A stretch of 64,000 bases of DNA from Chloroflexales bacterium ZM16-3. Lineage in GTDB: Bacteria; Chloroflexota; Chloroflexia; Chloroflexales; Chloroflexaceae. Shown here piece after piece: positions 17,538 through 27,500 of this stretch. The first letter of the stretch is position 1. The number at the start of each line of letters is the position of its first letter. The notes beneath the pieces are model-generated. The model did no database searches. It saw only the letters and a program-made list of their open reading frames with translations, and was not told where the DNA came from. The stretch spans positions 1 through 64,000 of the forward strand of contig RYFE02000001.1 of NCBI GenBank assembly GCA_004138175.2. Direction: 5' to 3'. A program made the translations under genes and the position numbers.

Positions 17538-18208
17538 TAAGACCCGAGCGCCTGCTGGAGCTCGGCAATCGTCTCGGCGCGGCTGCGGCCAGGGGCGTAG
17601 ACCGCCGACCCGGTCACCGCCGAGGTTGCCCCGGCGTCGCGGACGGTGGCGATCAGGCTCTTGTTGACGCCGCCGTCCACCTGGAGCACGACATCACTCA
17701 GGCCGCGCTCGTCGATCATGCGCCGCGCCCGCTTGAGCTTATCCAGGCTCGCTGGGATGAACTTCTGCCCGCCGAATCCTGGGTTGACGCTCATGATCAG
17801 CAGCAGGTTCAGGTCGGGGAGCACCTCTTCAACGGCGGACAGGGGCGTGGCCGGGTTGAGCGCCACGCCTGGCCGCTTGCCCAGGCTGCGGATGTGCTGC
17901 ACTGTGCGATGCAGGTGGGTGCATGCCTCGGCGTGAACCGTGATGTAGTCGCAGCCAGCGGCGGCGAACTCCTCGACGTAGTTGTCGGGGTCGGCGATCA
18001 TCAGGTGGGCATCGACAATCGCCTCATAGCGCTCGGCGATCGGCTTGAGGGAGCGCACCAGCATCGGCCCGAAGCTGATGTTGGGCACAAAGCGGCCGTC
18101 CATCACATCCAGGTGGAGCCAGCGGATGCCGGCCTCGAAGGCTTCCGTCACCTCTTCACCGAGGCGGGCGAAATCGGCGGTGAGAATTGATGGGGCAATG
18201 TGAAACAT
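17537..18208 (-). CDS. rpe: Ribulose-phosphate 3-epimerase
   Basis: This 223-residue TIM-barrel enzyme interconverts ribulose-5-phosphate and xylulose-5-phosphate in the pentose phosphate or Calvin pathway. Family motifs are present: APSILTADFARLGEE, HLDVMDGRFVPNISFG, DAHLMIADPD, MSVNPGFGGQKFI and VDGGVN. The metal-binding His and Asp residues of HLDVMD and DAHLM are intact. The start at 18208 gives the normal family N-terminus MFHIAPSIL. It lies just downstream of rpiA, the neighbouring step of the pathway. Confidence 0.95.
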   Translation of the reverse strand: MFHIAPSILTADFARLGEEVTEAFEAGIRWLHLDVMDGRFVPNISFGPMLVRSLKPIAERYEAIVDAHLMIADPDNYVEEFAAAGCDYITVHAEACTHLHRTVQHIRSLGKRPGVALNPATPLSAVEEVLPDLNLLLIMSVNPGFGGQKFIPASLDKLKRARRMIDERGLSDVVLQVDGGVNKSLIATVRDAGATSAVTGSAVYAPGRSRAETIAELQQALGS

Positions 18209-18223
18209 AGGATAGGAGTGGTG

Positions 18224-18299
18224 AATGATTAATGTTGAATGTTGAATGTCTGATGCAGGTTGTCCGGCATTCAACATTCAGCATTCAGCATTAATCATT
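18224..18299. repeat. Heptamer palindrome, TTGAATG type, overlapping the rpiA stop
   Basis: Tandem 7-nt units (AATGTTG/TTGAATG) on the left at 18224-18248 face inverted units at 18268-18299. The right arm overlaps the rpiA stop codon (18295-18297), so the element starts exactly at the gene end. It may act as a hairpin between rpiA and rpe. Confidence 0.85.
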
Positions 18300-18993
18300 T
18301 CTGTATATGGCGAATTCCATCGGCTCCGGCGACGATCAGGTCGGTGGCCATGCCCAGGAAGAGACCGTGTTCAACGACTCCGGCGCGGACCGAGAGCTGA
18401 ACGGCCAGGGTTTCCAGGTCATTGATCGGGCCAAAGTGACAGTCGAGCAGGTAGTTGCCCTGGTCGGTGATCAGCGGCGAGCCGTCATCCTGGCGGCGCA
18501 GCCGCACTTCCGCGCCGAGGGTAGTGATCCAGCGGGCCTGGGCGCTCCAGCCGAACGGCACCACCTCAATCGGCACGAAATAGTTTGTGCCGAGCTTTGG
18601 CGATAGCTTCGCCTCGTCTACAATAATCACCTCGCGCAGGCTCGACTGGGCGACAATCTTCTCGCGCAGCAGGGCCGCACCGCCGCCCTTGATCAGGTTG
18701 AGCTGTGGGTCTACCTCATCGGCCCCGTCAATCGTCAGGTCGATCTGCGCCGGATCTTCCAGACTCGTTAGGGGGATGCCAAGCCGCCGGGCCTCCTCCT
18801 CAACCCGAAGGGCGCAAGGCACGCCAACAACATCGTGCAGGTCGCCGCTGGCCAGCAGGGCACCGATCCGCCTGACCGCGTGGATGGCGGTGCTTCCCAC
18901 GCCCAACCCGACAACCATCCCTGGCTTCACCAGCGTAACCGCCTGTTCGGCAGCCAGCCGCTTGAGCTCATCACGCCGTGCCGTGTCGCTCAC
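18295..18993 (-). CDS. rpiA: Ribose-5-phosphate isomerase A
   Basis: This 232-residue enzyme converts ribose-5-phosphate to ribulose-5-phosphate. Motifs [34 protein letters not shown] and the C-terminal [14 protein letters not shown] are characteristic. The start is a GTG at 18993 with GGGAG 6 nt upstream. The upstream stretch in the same frame is repeat and spacer sequence, not protein. With rpe and glk it forms a sugar-phosphate group on the minus strand. Confidence 0.93.
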   Translation of the reverse strand: MSDTARRDELKRLAAEQAVTLVKPGMVVGLGVGSTAIHAVRRIGALLASGDLHDVVGVPCALRVEEEARRLGIPLTSLEDPAQIDLTIDGADEVDPQLNLIKGGGAALLREKIVAQSSLREVIIVDEAKLSPKLGTNYFVPIEVVPFGWSAQARWITTLGAEVRLRRQDDGSPLITDQGNYLLDCHFGPINDLETLAVQLSVRAGVVEHGLFLGMATDLIVAGADGIRHIQK

Positions 18994-19089
18994 TACAAAC
19001 TCCCATCTTGATATGCGCCGTGCCCCCGAATTGTACACTAGATTGCGCCCACATGAATCAAGATTAGGGCTGTCGCCCAAAACGCCTGC

Positions 19090-19140
19090 GTTGTTTTGCA
19101 GAAATGTGCCAGCATCGCTGGCACATTTCTGCAAGACAAC
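19090..19140. terminator. Long hairpin between the PBP gene and rpiA
   Basis: Arms of 24 bp (one T-G wobble) enclose the 3-nt loop ATC; the core arm contains TTGCAGAAATGTGCCAGC. It lies 30 nt beyond the stop of the penicillin-binding protein gene and about 100 nt before rpiA. There is no T-run, so it may be a repeat acting as a transcription barrier. Confidence 0.65.
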
Positions 19141-19170
19141 AAGGATTTCGAGAGATCTGCGGCCTTCACC

Positions 19171-22100
19171 CTACCCGCCGGGAGGTGTCGGCAGGCCCGG
19201 CGGCGCAGGGAATGGCAGCGGGTTGTTTGGCGAGGCGGCATCTGTGGGCGCTGGCTGCGGCTGCCCGCTGTCGGGCGGCGTTGGCTGATCCGGGCCGGGG
19301 TCGGGGGATCTCACCCCCAGCACCACCGTCGTGCCCGGCAAGATCCAGTCGCCGGGAGCGGGCAGGGTGCTCACGATGGTGTAGGGCGCAAAGCGATCAT
19401 AGTCGCCTGGGATTCTCTCGCGGGTCTGGTAGTCCACATAGATCTGGTCAGCGCCGACGCCAAGGGTGGCCAGAAGTTCTTTCGCCTGGTTCTCGCCGAG
19501 GCGCTTGAGATCCGGCATCAGGATCGCGCCGAACACCGGCGGCACCGGGGTGGGCGGCTCGAACATGGCCGGGTCGCAGAGCGGCAGGGCGTCTATAGCC
19601 GCGCTGCCGCTCGTAGCGGCGCTGCCGTCGGGCGGCGGGCTGCCGTCGGGCGAGAGGCTCGGGTTGGCCGATCCGCCGTTCCAGACATAGCGCACCTTCT
19701 CGTCTGGGTCGGGCGGCGGCGTCTTCCAGATATAGATCTGCTGGGCCAGGCCGTCGGGGTAGGTCTGCCCCTCAATCGGGCGGCAGTACTGGCCCTGCCT
19801 GAGCCCTCCCAGGTCAGGCGCGGCATTCTCAGGATTCGTGCCGTCGGGGGCATTCGACGGGATGGCCGTGCTGATCTGGAGGGTGCCATCGCTGGCCCAC
19901 TCCTCTGGCGCGGGGATGCGGATCAGCGCAACCTTCTCGAAGGCCACGCAGGACACCTTTAGCGCGGCCAGCTTCTGGTCAAGCTCGGGGCCGGGCGGCA
20001 GCGTGTTTGTCGGCGTGATCATGGCCGTGAGCATTGGCTTTGTAAACAGCTCCTCGCTGTAGCCGCCGAAGGGGCCGGGCAGCGGACAGATCGGCTTCCG
20101 CATCACCGAGCCGTCCTCCGGGAGGGTGAAATCGGTCGGGATCTGCTGGCCGTCGAACGGCTCCGAGAAGAGCTCGCGGTAGCGCGGCTTCTCCCTGATC
20201 CAGACGAAGATCTCCTCCATCACATTGCGCCAGATGATGCCGCCGCCGGTGAGGCTCTCGACCTTCTCGGTAGGCTCGTTGTTGTTGTTGCCCGTCCAGA
20301 CGCCCACCGTCACAAAGGGCGTGAACCCGGCCGCCCAGGCGTCGCGCCAGTCGTTGGAGGTGCCGGTCTTCACGGCGGCGGGCAGGCTCAGCTTGAGCTG
20401 GCTGTTCAGCCCCCACACCGGCGCGCGCGCGCGGTCATCGCTCATCATGTCGGTGATGATCGCCACCAGATCGGGCTCGACCACCTGGTCGCCCGCTGTC
20501 GGTTGGAAGCGCTCTAGGACGCGACCGGTGCCGTCGCTGATCTCTAGGATCGACACGGGCGGGTGGTAGTGACCGCCGCTGGCTAGCGTGTTGTAGGACG
20601 TGGTCAGCTCCAGGGGCGTGACCTCGCCGCCGCCGAGGGTTAGCGAGAGGCCGTAGAAGCCCTCGCCGCGCTTGAGGCCGGTCTTCACGCCGACCCGGTC
20701 GAGCAGATCCAGGTCGTTCTTGATCCCGCCCATCTTCAGCGCCTTGACGGCGGGCATATTTAGCGAGTTGGCCAGGGCGTTGCGCATACGCACCGGCCCG
20801 TTGAAGCGCGCGTTATAGTTGAGTGGCGCGTACCACTGGCCCCCGCTGAGCGGGAACTCGGTGGGCACATCCCAGATCACCGTGTCGGGGGTGATGCCCT
20901 GCTCCATCGCCGAGAGGTAGGTGAAGGGCTTGAGGGCTGACCCCGGCTGTCGCTCGCGGGTCGCCACATTTACCTGGCCGTCGAGGACATTGCCGGACTC
21001 GCCCCTCGTCGATGTTGGTGTGATAGCGTTATAGTCGATGCTGCCGACCATGGACAGGATCTGGCCGGTGTTGGGCTGCATCACCACCACGGCGGCGTTA
21101 TGGATATTGCGCGACTGGAGCTCGGCGATACGATCAGCCGCCTTCTGCTGCACCATCATCTGGAGTTCGAGGTCGAGCGTGGTCGTGATCCGCAGTCCGC
21201 CGCCAGTGAGTGCGTCTTGCCCATAGCGCTCCTGGATGAGGTCGCGCACATAGAAGACGAAGTGCGGCGCGTTGAGCGGCACCTCCTGGGGGGCGAAGCG
21301 CAGCGGCTGGGCGATGGCGGCGTGGGCCTCATCGGCGCTCACATACCCATCCTCCACCATGCGCCGCAGCACCGCAACCTGACGCCAGCGTGGCGCGCTG
21401 AGGTTGGCCGGTAGCTCGTAGGTGTCCAGCTCCCAGCCCTCGCCGAGGCGCACGCCCGGCAGGAAGCCGCCCTGGGCGTCTCGCTCCAGGTAGTTAATTG
21501 GGTTGTAGACGCTGGGCAGCTGGGGGAGACCGGCGAGGAGCGATGCCTGGTTCAGGTTCAGATCCTTCGCCTTCACCCCAAAGTAGACCTCGCTGGCCGC
21601 CTCGATCCCGTATGCTAGGTTGCCGTAGAAATTCTCGTTTAGGTAGAGGTCGAGGATCTGCGACTTGTCGTAGACCTTATCGAGCTCCTGGGCGAGGATG
21701 ATCTCCTTCATCTTGCGCTCGTAGCGCTTCTCGGGGGCGCGCTCCTCGACGGTGAGCACACTGTTCTTGATCACCTGCTGGGTGATCGTCGATGCGCCGC
21801 CTGTCTCCGAGCCAGCCTGTAGGCTATTCATGGCCGTGCGCACGATGCCGCTCAGATCGATGCCCTGGTTCGTGAAGAAGGACTTATCCTCGACGGCGAC
21901 GGTGGCCCAGATCAGCAGCGGCGAGATCTCGTCGAAGCTGACATTGGTGCGCTTGCCTGCGTCGAAGAACTCGTAGAGCAGGGTGCCGTTGCGGTCGTAG
22001 ATCCGCGAGGTCTGGAAGAGGTTACGGCTGCCAAGCGCATCGAGGCGCGGCTTGAGGCTGGCGGCCGTCTGCGCGTAGGAGCCATAGGCCACGCTGAGTA

Positions 22101-22278
22101 GCCCGGCACCCGAGAGCCCTATAAGCACGGCCATGGCTGCGAGGATCTGGGCGAAGAAGCGGGGCAGATGGGATGCGGGGGCGGCCTTACGCCGCAGCAG
22201 ACGAGGGTGGGCCGGGCGGCGCTGCGCTGCGTTGCCGGCGTAGGTTCGGCGCCTGAAGCGATCACGAAACAGTGACAT
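19171..22278 (-). CDS. Class A penicillin-binding protein with PASTA-like C-terminus
   Basis: This 1035-residue bifunctional murein synthase has a short basic cytoplasmic N-terminus and one transmembrane helix (about 42-66). The GT51 glycosyltransferase has E130 in VEDKSFF, then GGASTITQQVIKN and KEIILAQELD. The transpeptidase has S447-A-L-K450, an SLN motif and KTGTSND. A Pro/Ser-rich spacer leads to a PASTA-like module (ILMPDLKRLGENQAKELLA and following) and a Pro-rich tail. It polymerises and cross-links peptidoglycan outside the membrane. The start at 22278 has AGGG upstream; 22335 is possible but lacks support. It is transcribed divergently from the Ser/Thr kinase at 22527. Confidence 0.92.
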   Translation of the reverse strand: MSLFRDRFRRRTYAGNAAQRRPAHPRLLRRKAAPASHLPRFFAQILAAMAVLIGLSGAGLLSVAYGSYAQTAASLKPRLDALGSRNLFQTSRIYDRNGTLLYEFFDAGKRTNVSFDEISPLLIWATVAVEDKSFFTNQGIDLSGIVRTAMNSLQAGSETGGASTITQQVIKNSVLTVEERAPEKRYERKMKEIILAQELDKVYDKSQILDLYLNENFYGNLAYGIEAASEVYFGVKAKDLNLNQASLLAGLPQLPSVYNPINYLERDAQGGFLPGVRLGEGWELDTYELPANLSAPRWRQVAVLRRMVEDGYVSADEAHAAIAQPLRFAPQEVPLNAPHFVFYVRDLIQERYGQDALTGGGLRITTTLDLELQMMVQQKAADRIAELQSRNIHNAAVVVMQPNTGQILSMVGSIDYNAITPTSTRGESGNVLDGQVNVATRERQPGSALKPFTYLSAMEQGITPDTVIWDVPTEFPLSGGQWYAPLNYNARFNGPVRMRNALANSLNMPAVKALKMGGIKNDLDLLDRVGVKTGLKRGEGFYGLSLTLGGGEVTPLELTTSYNTLASGGHYHPPVSILEISDGTGRVLERFQPTAGDQVVEPDLVAIITDMMSDDRARAPVWGLNSQLKLSLPAAVKTGTSNDWRDAWAAGFTPFVTVGVWTGNNNNEPTEKVESLTGGGIIWRNVMEEIFVWIREKPRYRELFSEPFDGQQIPTDFTLPEDGSVMRKPICPLPGPFGGYSEELFTKPMLTAMITPTNTLPPGPELDQKLAALKVSCVAFEKVALIRIPAPEEWASDGTLQISTAIPSNAPDGTNPENAAPDLGGLRQGQYCRPIEGQTYPDGLAQQIYIWKTPPPDPDEKVRYVWNGGSANPSLSPDGSPPPDGSAATSGSAAIDALPLCDPAMFEPPTPVPPVFGAILMPDLKRLGENQAKELLATLGVGADQIYVDYQTRERIPGDYDRFAPYTIVSTLPAPGDWILPGTTVVLGVRSPDPGPDQPTPPDSGQPQPAPTDAASPNNPLPFPAPPGLPTPPGG

Positions 22279-22526
22279 GAGCCCTATCTGGGTGCAGGGT
22301 GCAGGCTCCGCCTGACGCCTACAGCATGAGATCAATCCCTACGGACTCGCCGGAGCGAGAGCCGCCAAAGTATACCATGGCGCAGATGTACGCCGCCTGA
22401 GAGAAGAATGATGGGAGCACGACCGTTGCCCCGCCTGATCGACGCTGTACCCTGCGTTCATGTAAAGGCTGAGTATGATAAAATACCTACTAGGCGCTTA
22501 GAAAGCCTTGCAAGCGGGCTGATCTC

Positions 22527-24524
22527 ATGCTGAGAACACTCATCAACCAGCGCCTCGGTCGCTACATGATCGCAGAGCTCCTTGGGCGCGGCGGCATGGC
22601 GGCCGTCTACCGCGCTACCGACACGGTGCTTCAGCGCGATGTAGCACTCAAGATACTCTACCCGCAGTATGGCGATGACCAGTCCCTCGTCGAGCGCTTT
22701 AGCCGCGAGGCGATCACCGCCGCCGCCCTTGAACACCCGCATATTGTCCCGGTCTACGATGTCGGTGAGCATGATGGCATGGCCTACATCGCGATGAAGC
22801 TGCTCAGCGGTGAGACCCTTCAGGATCGCCTGCTGCGGGCCGGGGCAATCAGCCCCGACGCGCTCTGCCAGATCCTGCGGCCCGTGGCCGACGCGCTCGA
22901 TTATGCGCACAGCCGAGGCGTTATCCACCGCGATATTAAGCCGGGGAACATCTTCCTGATCCAGACGGCATCCGGCCCGCCCCAGGTGATGCTGACCGAC
23001 TTCGGCATCGCCAAGCGGCTCGACGCCCCCGGCCTCACCACCACTGGTGCCCTGATTGGCACGCCCGACTACATGGCCCCCGAGCAGATCGCCGGTAAAC
23101 AGGTGGACGCCCGCACCGATGTGTACGCTCTGGGGATGCTGGCCTACCGCGCGCTCACCGGGCGGCGCGCCTTCGAGGGCAGCACGCAGGATGTGTTAAT
23201 GGGCCATCTCTACAGCCAGCCGCCGCCGCCGAGCAGCGTCGCCCCTGACCTGCCATCCTCACTCGATCCAGTGCTGCTGCGTGCTGTGGCGAGTGATGCG
23301 ACCGCCCGTTTCCCCAGCGCTAGTGCGTTCGTCCAGGCCATCGATGCGGCCAGAGGAGCGCAGGCCATCGTCGTTGGTCGTCCTCCGGCTCTCCCCCCGA
23401 TTGTCCATGCGCCCGCCACCCCGCTCCCCACAATTAACAGCGCGCCGACGATGGTCAACCCGGCGATCCAGATCGCCCAGACACAGCCGCCTTCTCTTGC
23501 GCCAGTGCAGAGCACAGGCACCCGCTCTGCAACGACTCATACGACTATCGCCTCGGCAGGCCGGCAGCCTGCACAGGCAGACTCACGCGGCAGTGCCGCG
23601 CCCTGGATTCTGGCGATCATCCTGGCCCTTGTGGCCGGCGGGCTCGCGGTCGCCCTGGGTTTTTTGGTCGGTAGTCGGCAGGGCAGCTCCGTCGCCGGTG
23701 TCGGGCTGGCGGGCGCGACTGCGACGACAAGCCCGACGCCGAGCATCACCGCTGTGCCGACCCTTGAAGATACGGCCACCCCCGACCGAACTGAGGGGGC
23801 CGTCGGGGTGCCTCCTGTGGAGCCTGAGCCGAGTACGCCCACCGCTGAGCCGCCGAGCCCGACGCTCGGCCAGCCTCTCGCCCCGCCCGCCCCGTCGGCG
23901 ACGGCGGAGTCAATCGTGATCACATCGCCGACGGGGACAGCTACGCCATCGCCCACAGCAACGGTGGAGCCAACTGCCACCGCATCGCCGACGCCAACAG
24001 CCGATTGCACCGAGGGGATGCTCCAGGGCGGCTTTGGTCAGCTCTACCGCGAGAATGTGTCGGTGCGCAGCAAGCTGGGCTGCCCGCAGGCGGGTGAGCG
24101 GGCTGGCGATGGCTCAGTGCAGTTTTTTGTCGGCGGCACGATGGTCTACTGGGGGCTGAACCCGACCAGCCTGCGCGATACGATCATCGTCCTCTTAGGT
24201 CTCGATGGCGGCACCTACACCCTAGTGACGGACACCGAGGCAGCGGGCTACCCGGAGCCGCCGCCGAGCGAGGACCCGAACGCCCCTGTTCGTGGATTTG
24301 GCCGGATCTACTTTGGGAGGCCGGGGGTGGCATCGGCGATGGGCGCATGGAAGAGCCCCGAGATCGAGCTGAAGGGGGAGGATCAGGGGGTGATCCAGCT
24401 CTTCGACGGCGGCACGATGATATACACACCGATTTACAAGCAGCCGGGGGCGGGCGCGCAAGCGATCTTTGTACTCTATGCAGATGGGTCATTTGAAAGG
24501 TATAATGATCAACCTGTGAGGTAG
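22527..24524 (+). CDS. Membrane Ser/Thr protein kinase with novel ectodomain
   Basis: The 665-residue protein has an N-terminal Hanks-type kinase (about 10-275) with G-loop LGRGGMA, K42, HRDIKPGN with D136, DFG with D158 and APEQ. A Pro/Thr linker follows, then one transmembrane helix (about 356-378). Outside is a Thr/Pro-rich stalk and a C-terminal domain with two related halves (about 490-660; GGFGQLYREN and RGFGRIYFGR, each followed by a FxGGTM motif). I do not recognise that domain, and it is not PASTA. By analogy with PknB-type kinases it may sense the cell wall, and the divergent penicillin-binding protein supports that, but this is inference. Confidence 0.88.
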   Translation: MLRTLINQRLGRYMIAELLGRGGMAAVYRATDTVLQRDVALKILYPQYGDDQSLVERFSREAITAAALEHPHIVPVYDVGEHDGMAYIAMKLLSGETLQDRLLRAGAISPDALCQILRPVADALDYAHSRGVIHRDIKPGNIFLIQTASGPPQVMLTDFGIAKRLDAPGLTTTGALIGTPDYMAPEQIAGKQVDARTDVYALGMLAYRALTGRRAFEGSTQDVLMGHLYSQPPPPSSVAPDLPSSLDPVLLRAVASDATARFPSASAFVQAIDAARGAQAIVVGRPPALPPIVHAPATPLPTINSAPTMVNPAIQIAQTQPPSLAPVQSTGTRSATTHTTIASAGRQPAQADSRGSAAPWILAIILALVAGGLAVALGFLVGSRQGSSVAGVGLAGATATTSPTPSITAVPTLEDTATPDRTEGAVGVPPVEPEPSTPTAEPPSPTLGQPLAPPAPSATAESIVITSPTGTATPSPTATVEPTATASPTPTADCTEGMLQGGFGQLYRENVSVRSKLGCPQAGERAGDGSVQFFVGGTMVYWGLNPTSLRDTIIVLLGLDGGTYTLVTDTEAAGYPEPPPSEDPNAPVRGFGRIYFGRPGVASAMGAWKSPEIELKGEDQGVIQLFDGGTMIYTPIYKQPGAGAQAIFVLYADGSFERYNDQPVR

Positions 24525-24581
24525 CTCTGCAACGTATCGCCCGACAGCATCCGAGAAGAATCACACAGAGCAGACATTGCT

Positions 24582-27500
24582 ATGACAGAGGTTGCCCAAC
24601 GAAGAAGTGCGGCGGAGCCAGGGATGGCCCTCCTACCGCTCAAGTTCGCCCCGCCGCCCGTACGCAGCGAGGTGTTGCTGCGACCCGATCTTCAGGCGCT
24701 GCTGGCCGAGGTACGGCTGAGGGCGGCGACGCTGGTGACTGCACCGGCAGGCTATGGCAAGACGACCCTACTCACCCAGTGGGTTGCCGAGCTTACGCGT
24801 ACCGGGGCCGATGTCTGCTGGCTCAGCCTCGACGCGGGCGACAGCGCCCCGGCGCTGCTGCTGGCCTACCTGATCAACACGTTCCAGAACCATCAGCCCG
24901 ACGTGGGCGAGCAGGCGTGGCGCATCCTCCAGAGCGCCGCCGACCTTAGACGAGACTGGCCGCTGGTGGCTGGCGCGCTGATCAGCGAGCTCCAGAGTGA
25001 TCTCACCACACCGACCTTTCTGATCATCGACGACTTCCACCTGATTGCCGACGGCCCGATTACCGGTGCGCTTCTGGGCTACCTGCTGCGCACCGCCCCC
25101 CCGGCCCTGCATATCGTTGTCGCCTCGCGCCGGCCGGTGGGCATTGCGCCGCTGCCGCGGATGCGCGCCGAGGGCGAGCTTGTGGAGGTGGAGCAATCTG
25201 ACCTCTCGCTGGCCTGGGGTGAGGCGGCGGCTCTGCTTGAGCGCAGCGGGGTGAGCCTGGATGCCGAGGATCTCCAGCTGCTGCTGGCTCGCACCGAGGG
25301 CTGGGTGCTCAGCGTGCAGCTGGCCGCGCGCGCCCTGGTTCGCCAAGCCCCCGAGCAGCGCAAGGCATACCTCCATGCTCTCGACAGCAATCAGCAGCAT
25401 CTCTTCGACTACCTGGCCTCCGAAGTGATGGCTGACCTGCCAGCCGACCTGATCGCCTTCCTGTCCCGCGCCGCCCTTTCCGATCAGGTAGAGGGCTCCA
25501 TCCTGGCCGAGGCGCTGCCGCTGCCCGAGGCCGACCAGATGCTTGCCCGCAGCCTCCAGCTTGGCCTTCCGATCACCGTCGTCGATAGCAGCGACGACGA
25601 CGGGCGCAGCTACCGCTTTCATCCGCTCTGGCAGCGCCTCCTGCGCGAGCGCGCCGAGGAGATTTACACAAAGGCTGAGCTGATTGAGCTCCACCGCCGC
25701 TATGGCCATGCATTCGAGCGGCGCGGCCAGCTGGAGACCGCCCTGAGCCACTACGCTCAGGCCGATGATAACCAGGCGATCGCCCGTGCCCTGCGCGAGC
25801 TGGCATGGCCGTTGATCAATACGCCGCAGCGCGACAGCATTCGCGCCTGGATCGGGCGGCTGCCAGCCGAACTGCGCGACAGCGACCCCGAACTGCTGCA
25901 CATGTGGGGGCAGAGCCTCGCCGTCGCCAGCGGCAATAAGGCTCTTGCCGTGATCAGCCGGGCCGCTGAGATCTACCAGGCCCAGGGGAATGCTCAGCGC
26001 GAGTTACGCGCCCTGAGCGACATGGCCGCCCTCATATCGTGGGAGGATCGCCCCGTCGATTTTGCTGCTGTCTGCGTGCGGGCGGTGCGCGCCGCTAACC
26101 TTAACCGTGACGCATGGGCGCGCGGCGCGGCGATGGCGAGTGTTGCAGCCCTGCTCTACAGTCGTGGACGCTACGCCGCTGCCCTGCGTGTGGCTGGCCA
26201 CGCCACCCGCCACCCCCGTGGCACCTTCTGGCAGTGGCTCCTGGCCATGATCGTCAGCTCCATCCAGATCCAGCAGGGCTATCCTGCCGCCGCCCTCGCC
26301 ACGATCAGCGCCGCTCTGGAGATTCCTCAGGTTGACCGCGACGACCGCCTGCGCCAGCACCTGCTCCGGCTCCAGGCGATTGCCTTCTACCTCCAGGGCC
26401 AGACTCTCGACGCCACCGGGGTTGCACTTGATGCCCATGATCGCCTGAGCGACTTCTCGAACGAGGGCGTGATCGGTAGCAGCGCCTTCTTCCTTGGTCT
26501 GCTGATGCTTGACCAGGGGCGGCCCGAGGAGGCAGCCACCTATCTGGCCCGTGCCAGAGTGGTGGGGAACCGCGCTGCTGACGACGCCCTCCTGGCCCGT
26601 ATCCAGGTGCTTGAATCCTACGCTCTGCTCAAGGCCGACCAGCCCGCCCAGGCTGCAGAGACTGCTGTCAACCTGCTGCGCCAGATACGCACGGCAAATG
26701 TCGATGCGGTCGGTGATCGCTATCTCCCCCGCAGCAATGCAGATGGCGGAGAGTCGCCCTTCGTCGCTCTGGCGACCCACGACCTCTGGATGCAGATCCT
26801 GCTCCTCGTCGCCCTTGGTGAGGGCGGTGAGACCGAGCGCGCGGCCGCTCTCGCCGACGATCTTGTCGCCGAGATGTCGCAGCGCGGGGACGGGCTCTTC
26901 CTGGCCCTCGCCCGCTTCTACCGGGCCTCGCTTTTCCGGCAACGCGGTGATGAGCAGCGCTTCAACGAGGATATGCAGGCCGGATGGCAGATCTGTGAGG
27001 AGCATCGATTCGGCTACCTCCCCTTCCTCCCCCCGGCTGTCATTGAGGCCGCAGCGGCCCAGGATCTCCAGGTGGGGGTCGCGACCCGCGTGGTGGGCGA
27101 GGTGCTGCGCCGTCAGTTGCCCGCCGAGGCGCCCAGCCTGCTGCTGCGCATGCTTGATACCGGCCCCAGCCCCAACGCCCGCGTGCGCATCGCTGAGCTT
27201 CTCGGCGACGCCGGTTCTGCCTCGGCCTACTCGGCGCTGCGCGCTATGCTGAAGGATCGCTACGGCCCCGTGCGTCTCGCCGCCGAGCACGCTCTGGAGC
27301 GCCTCGTCTACCGGCCTCCCTATACGCTCCGCATCCGCAGCCTGGGTGGCTTTGGCGTCTGGCGCGGTGAGGTGGAGATTCGCGACCGCGACTGGCGTAG
27401 CGTTAAGGCCCGCCAGCTCCTTCAGTTGCTCCTTGTCGAGCGCGGGCGTATGCTGCCCCGCGACCGGATCATGGACATGCTCTGGCCCGGTCTAGAGGCC

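Noticed and set aside
18994-19134. ATG-started extension of rpiA ([11 protein letters not shown]...)
   Set aside because: It reads through a hairpin repeat; a GTG with GGGAG at good spacing gives the normal RpiA start.
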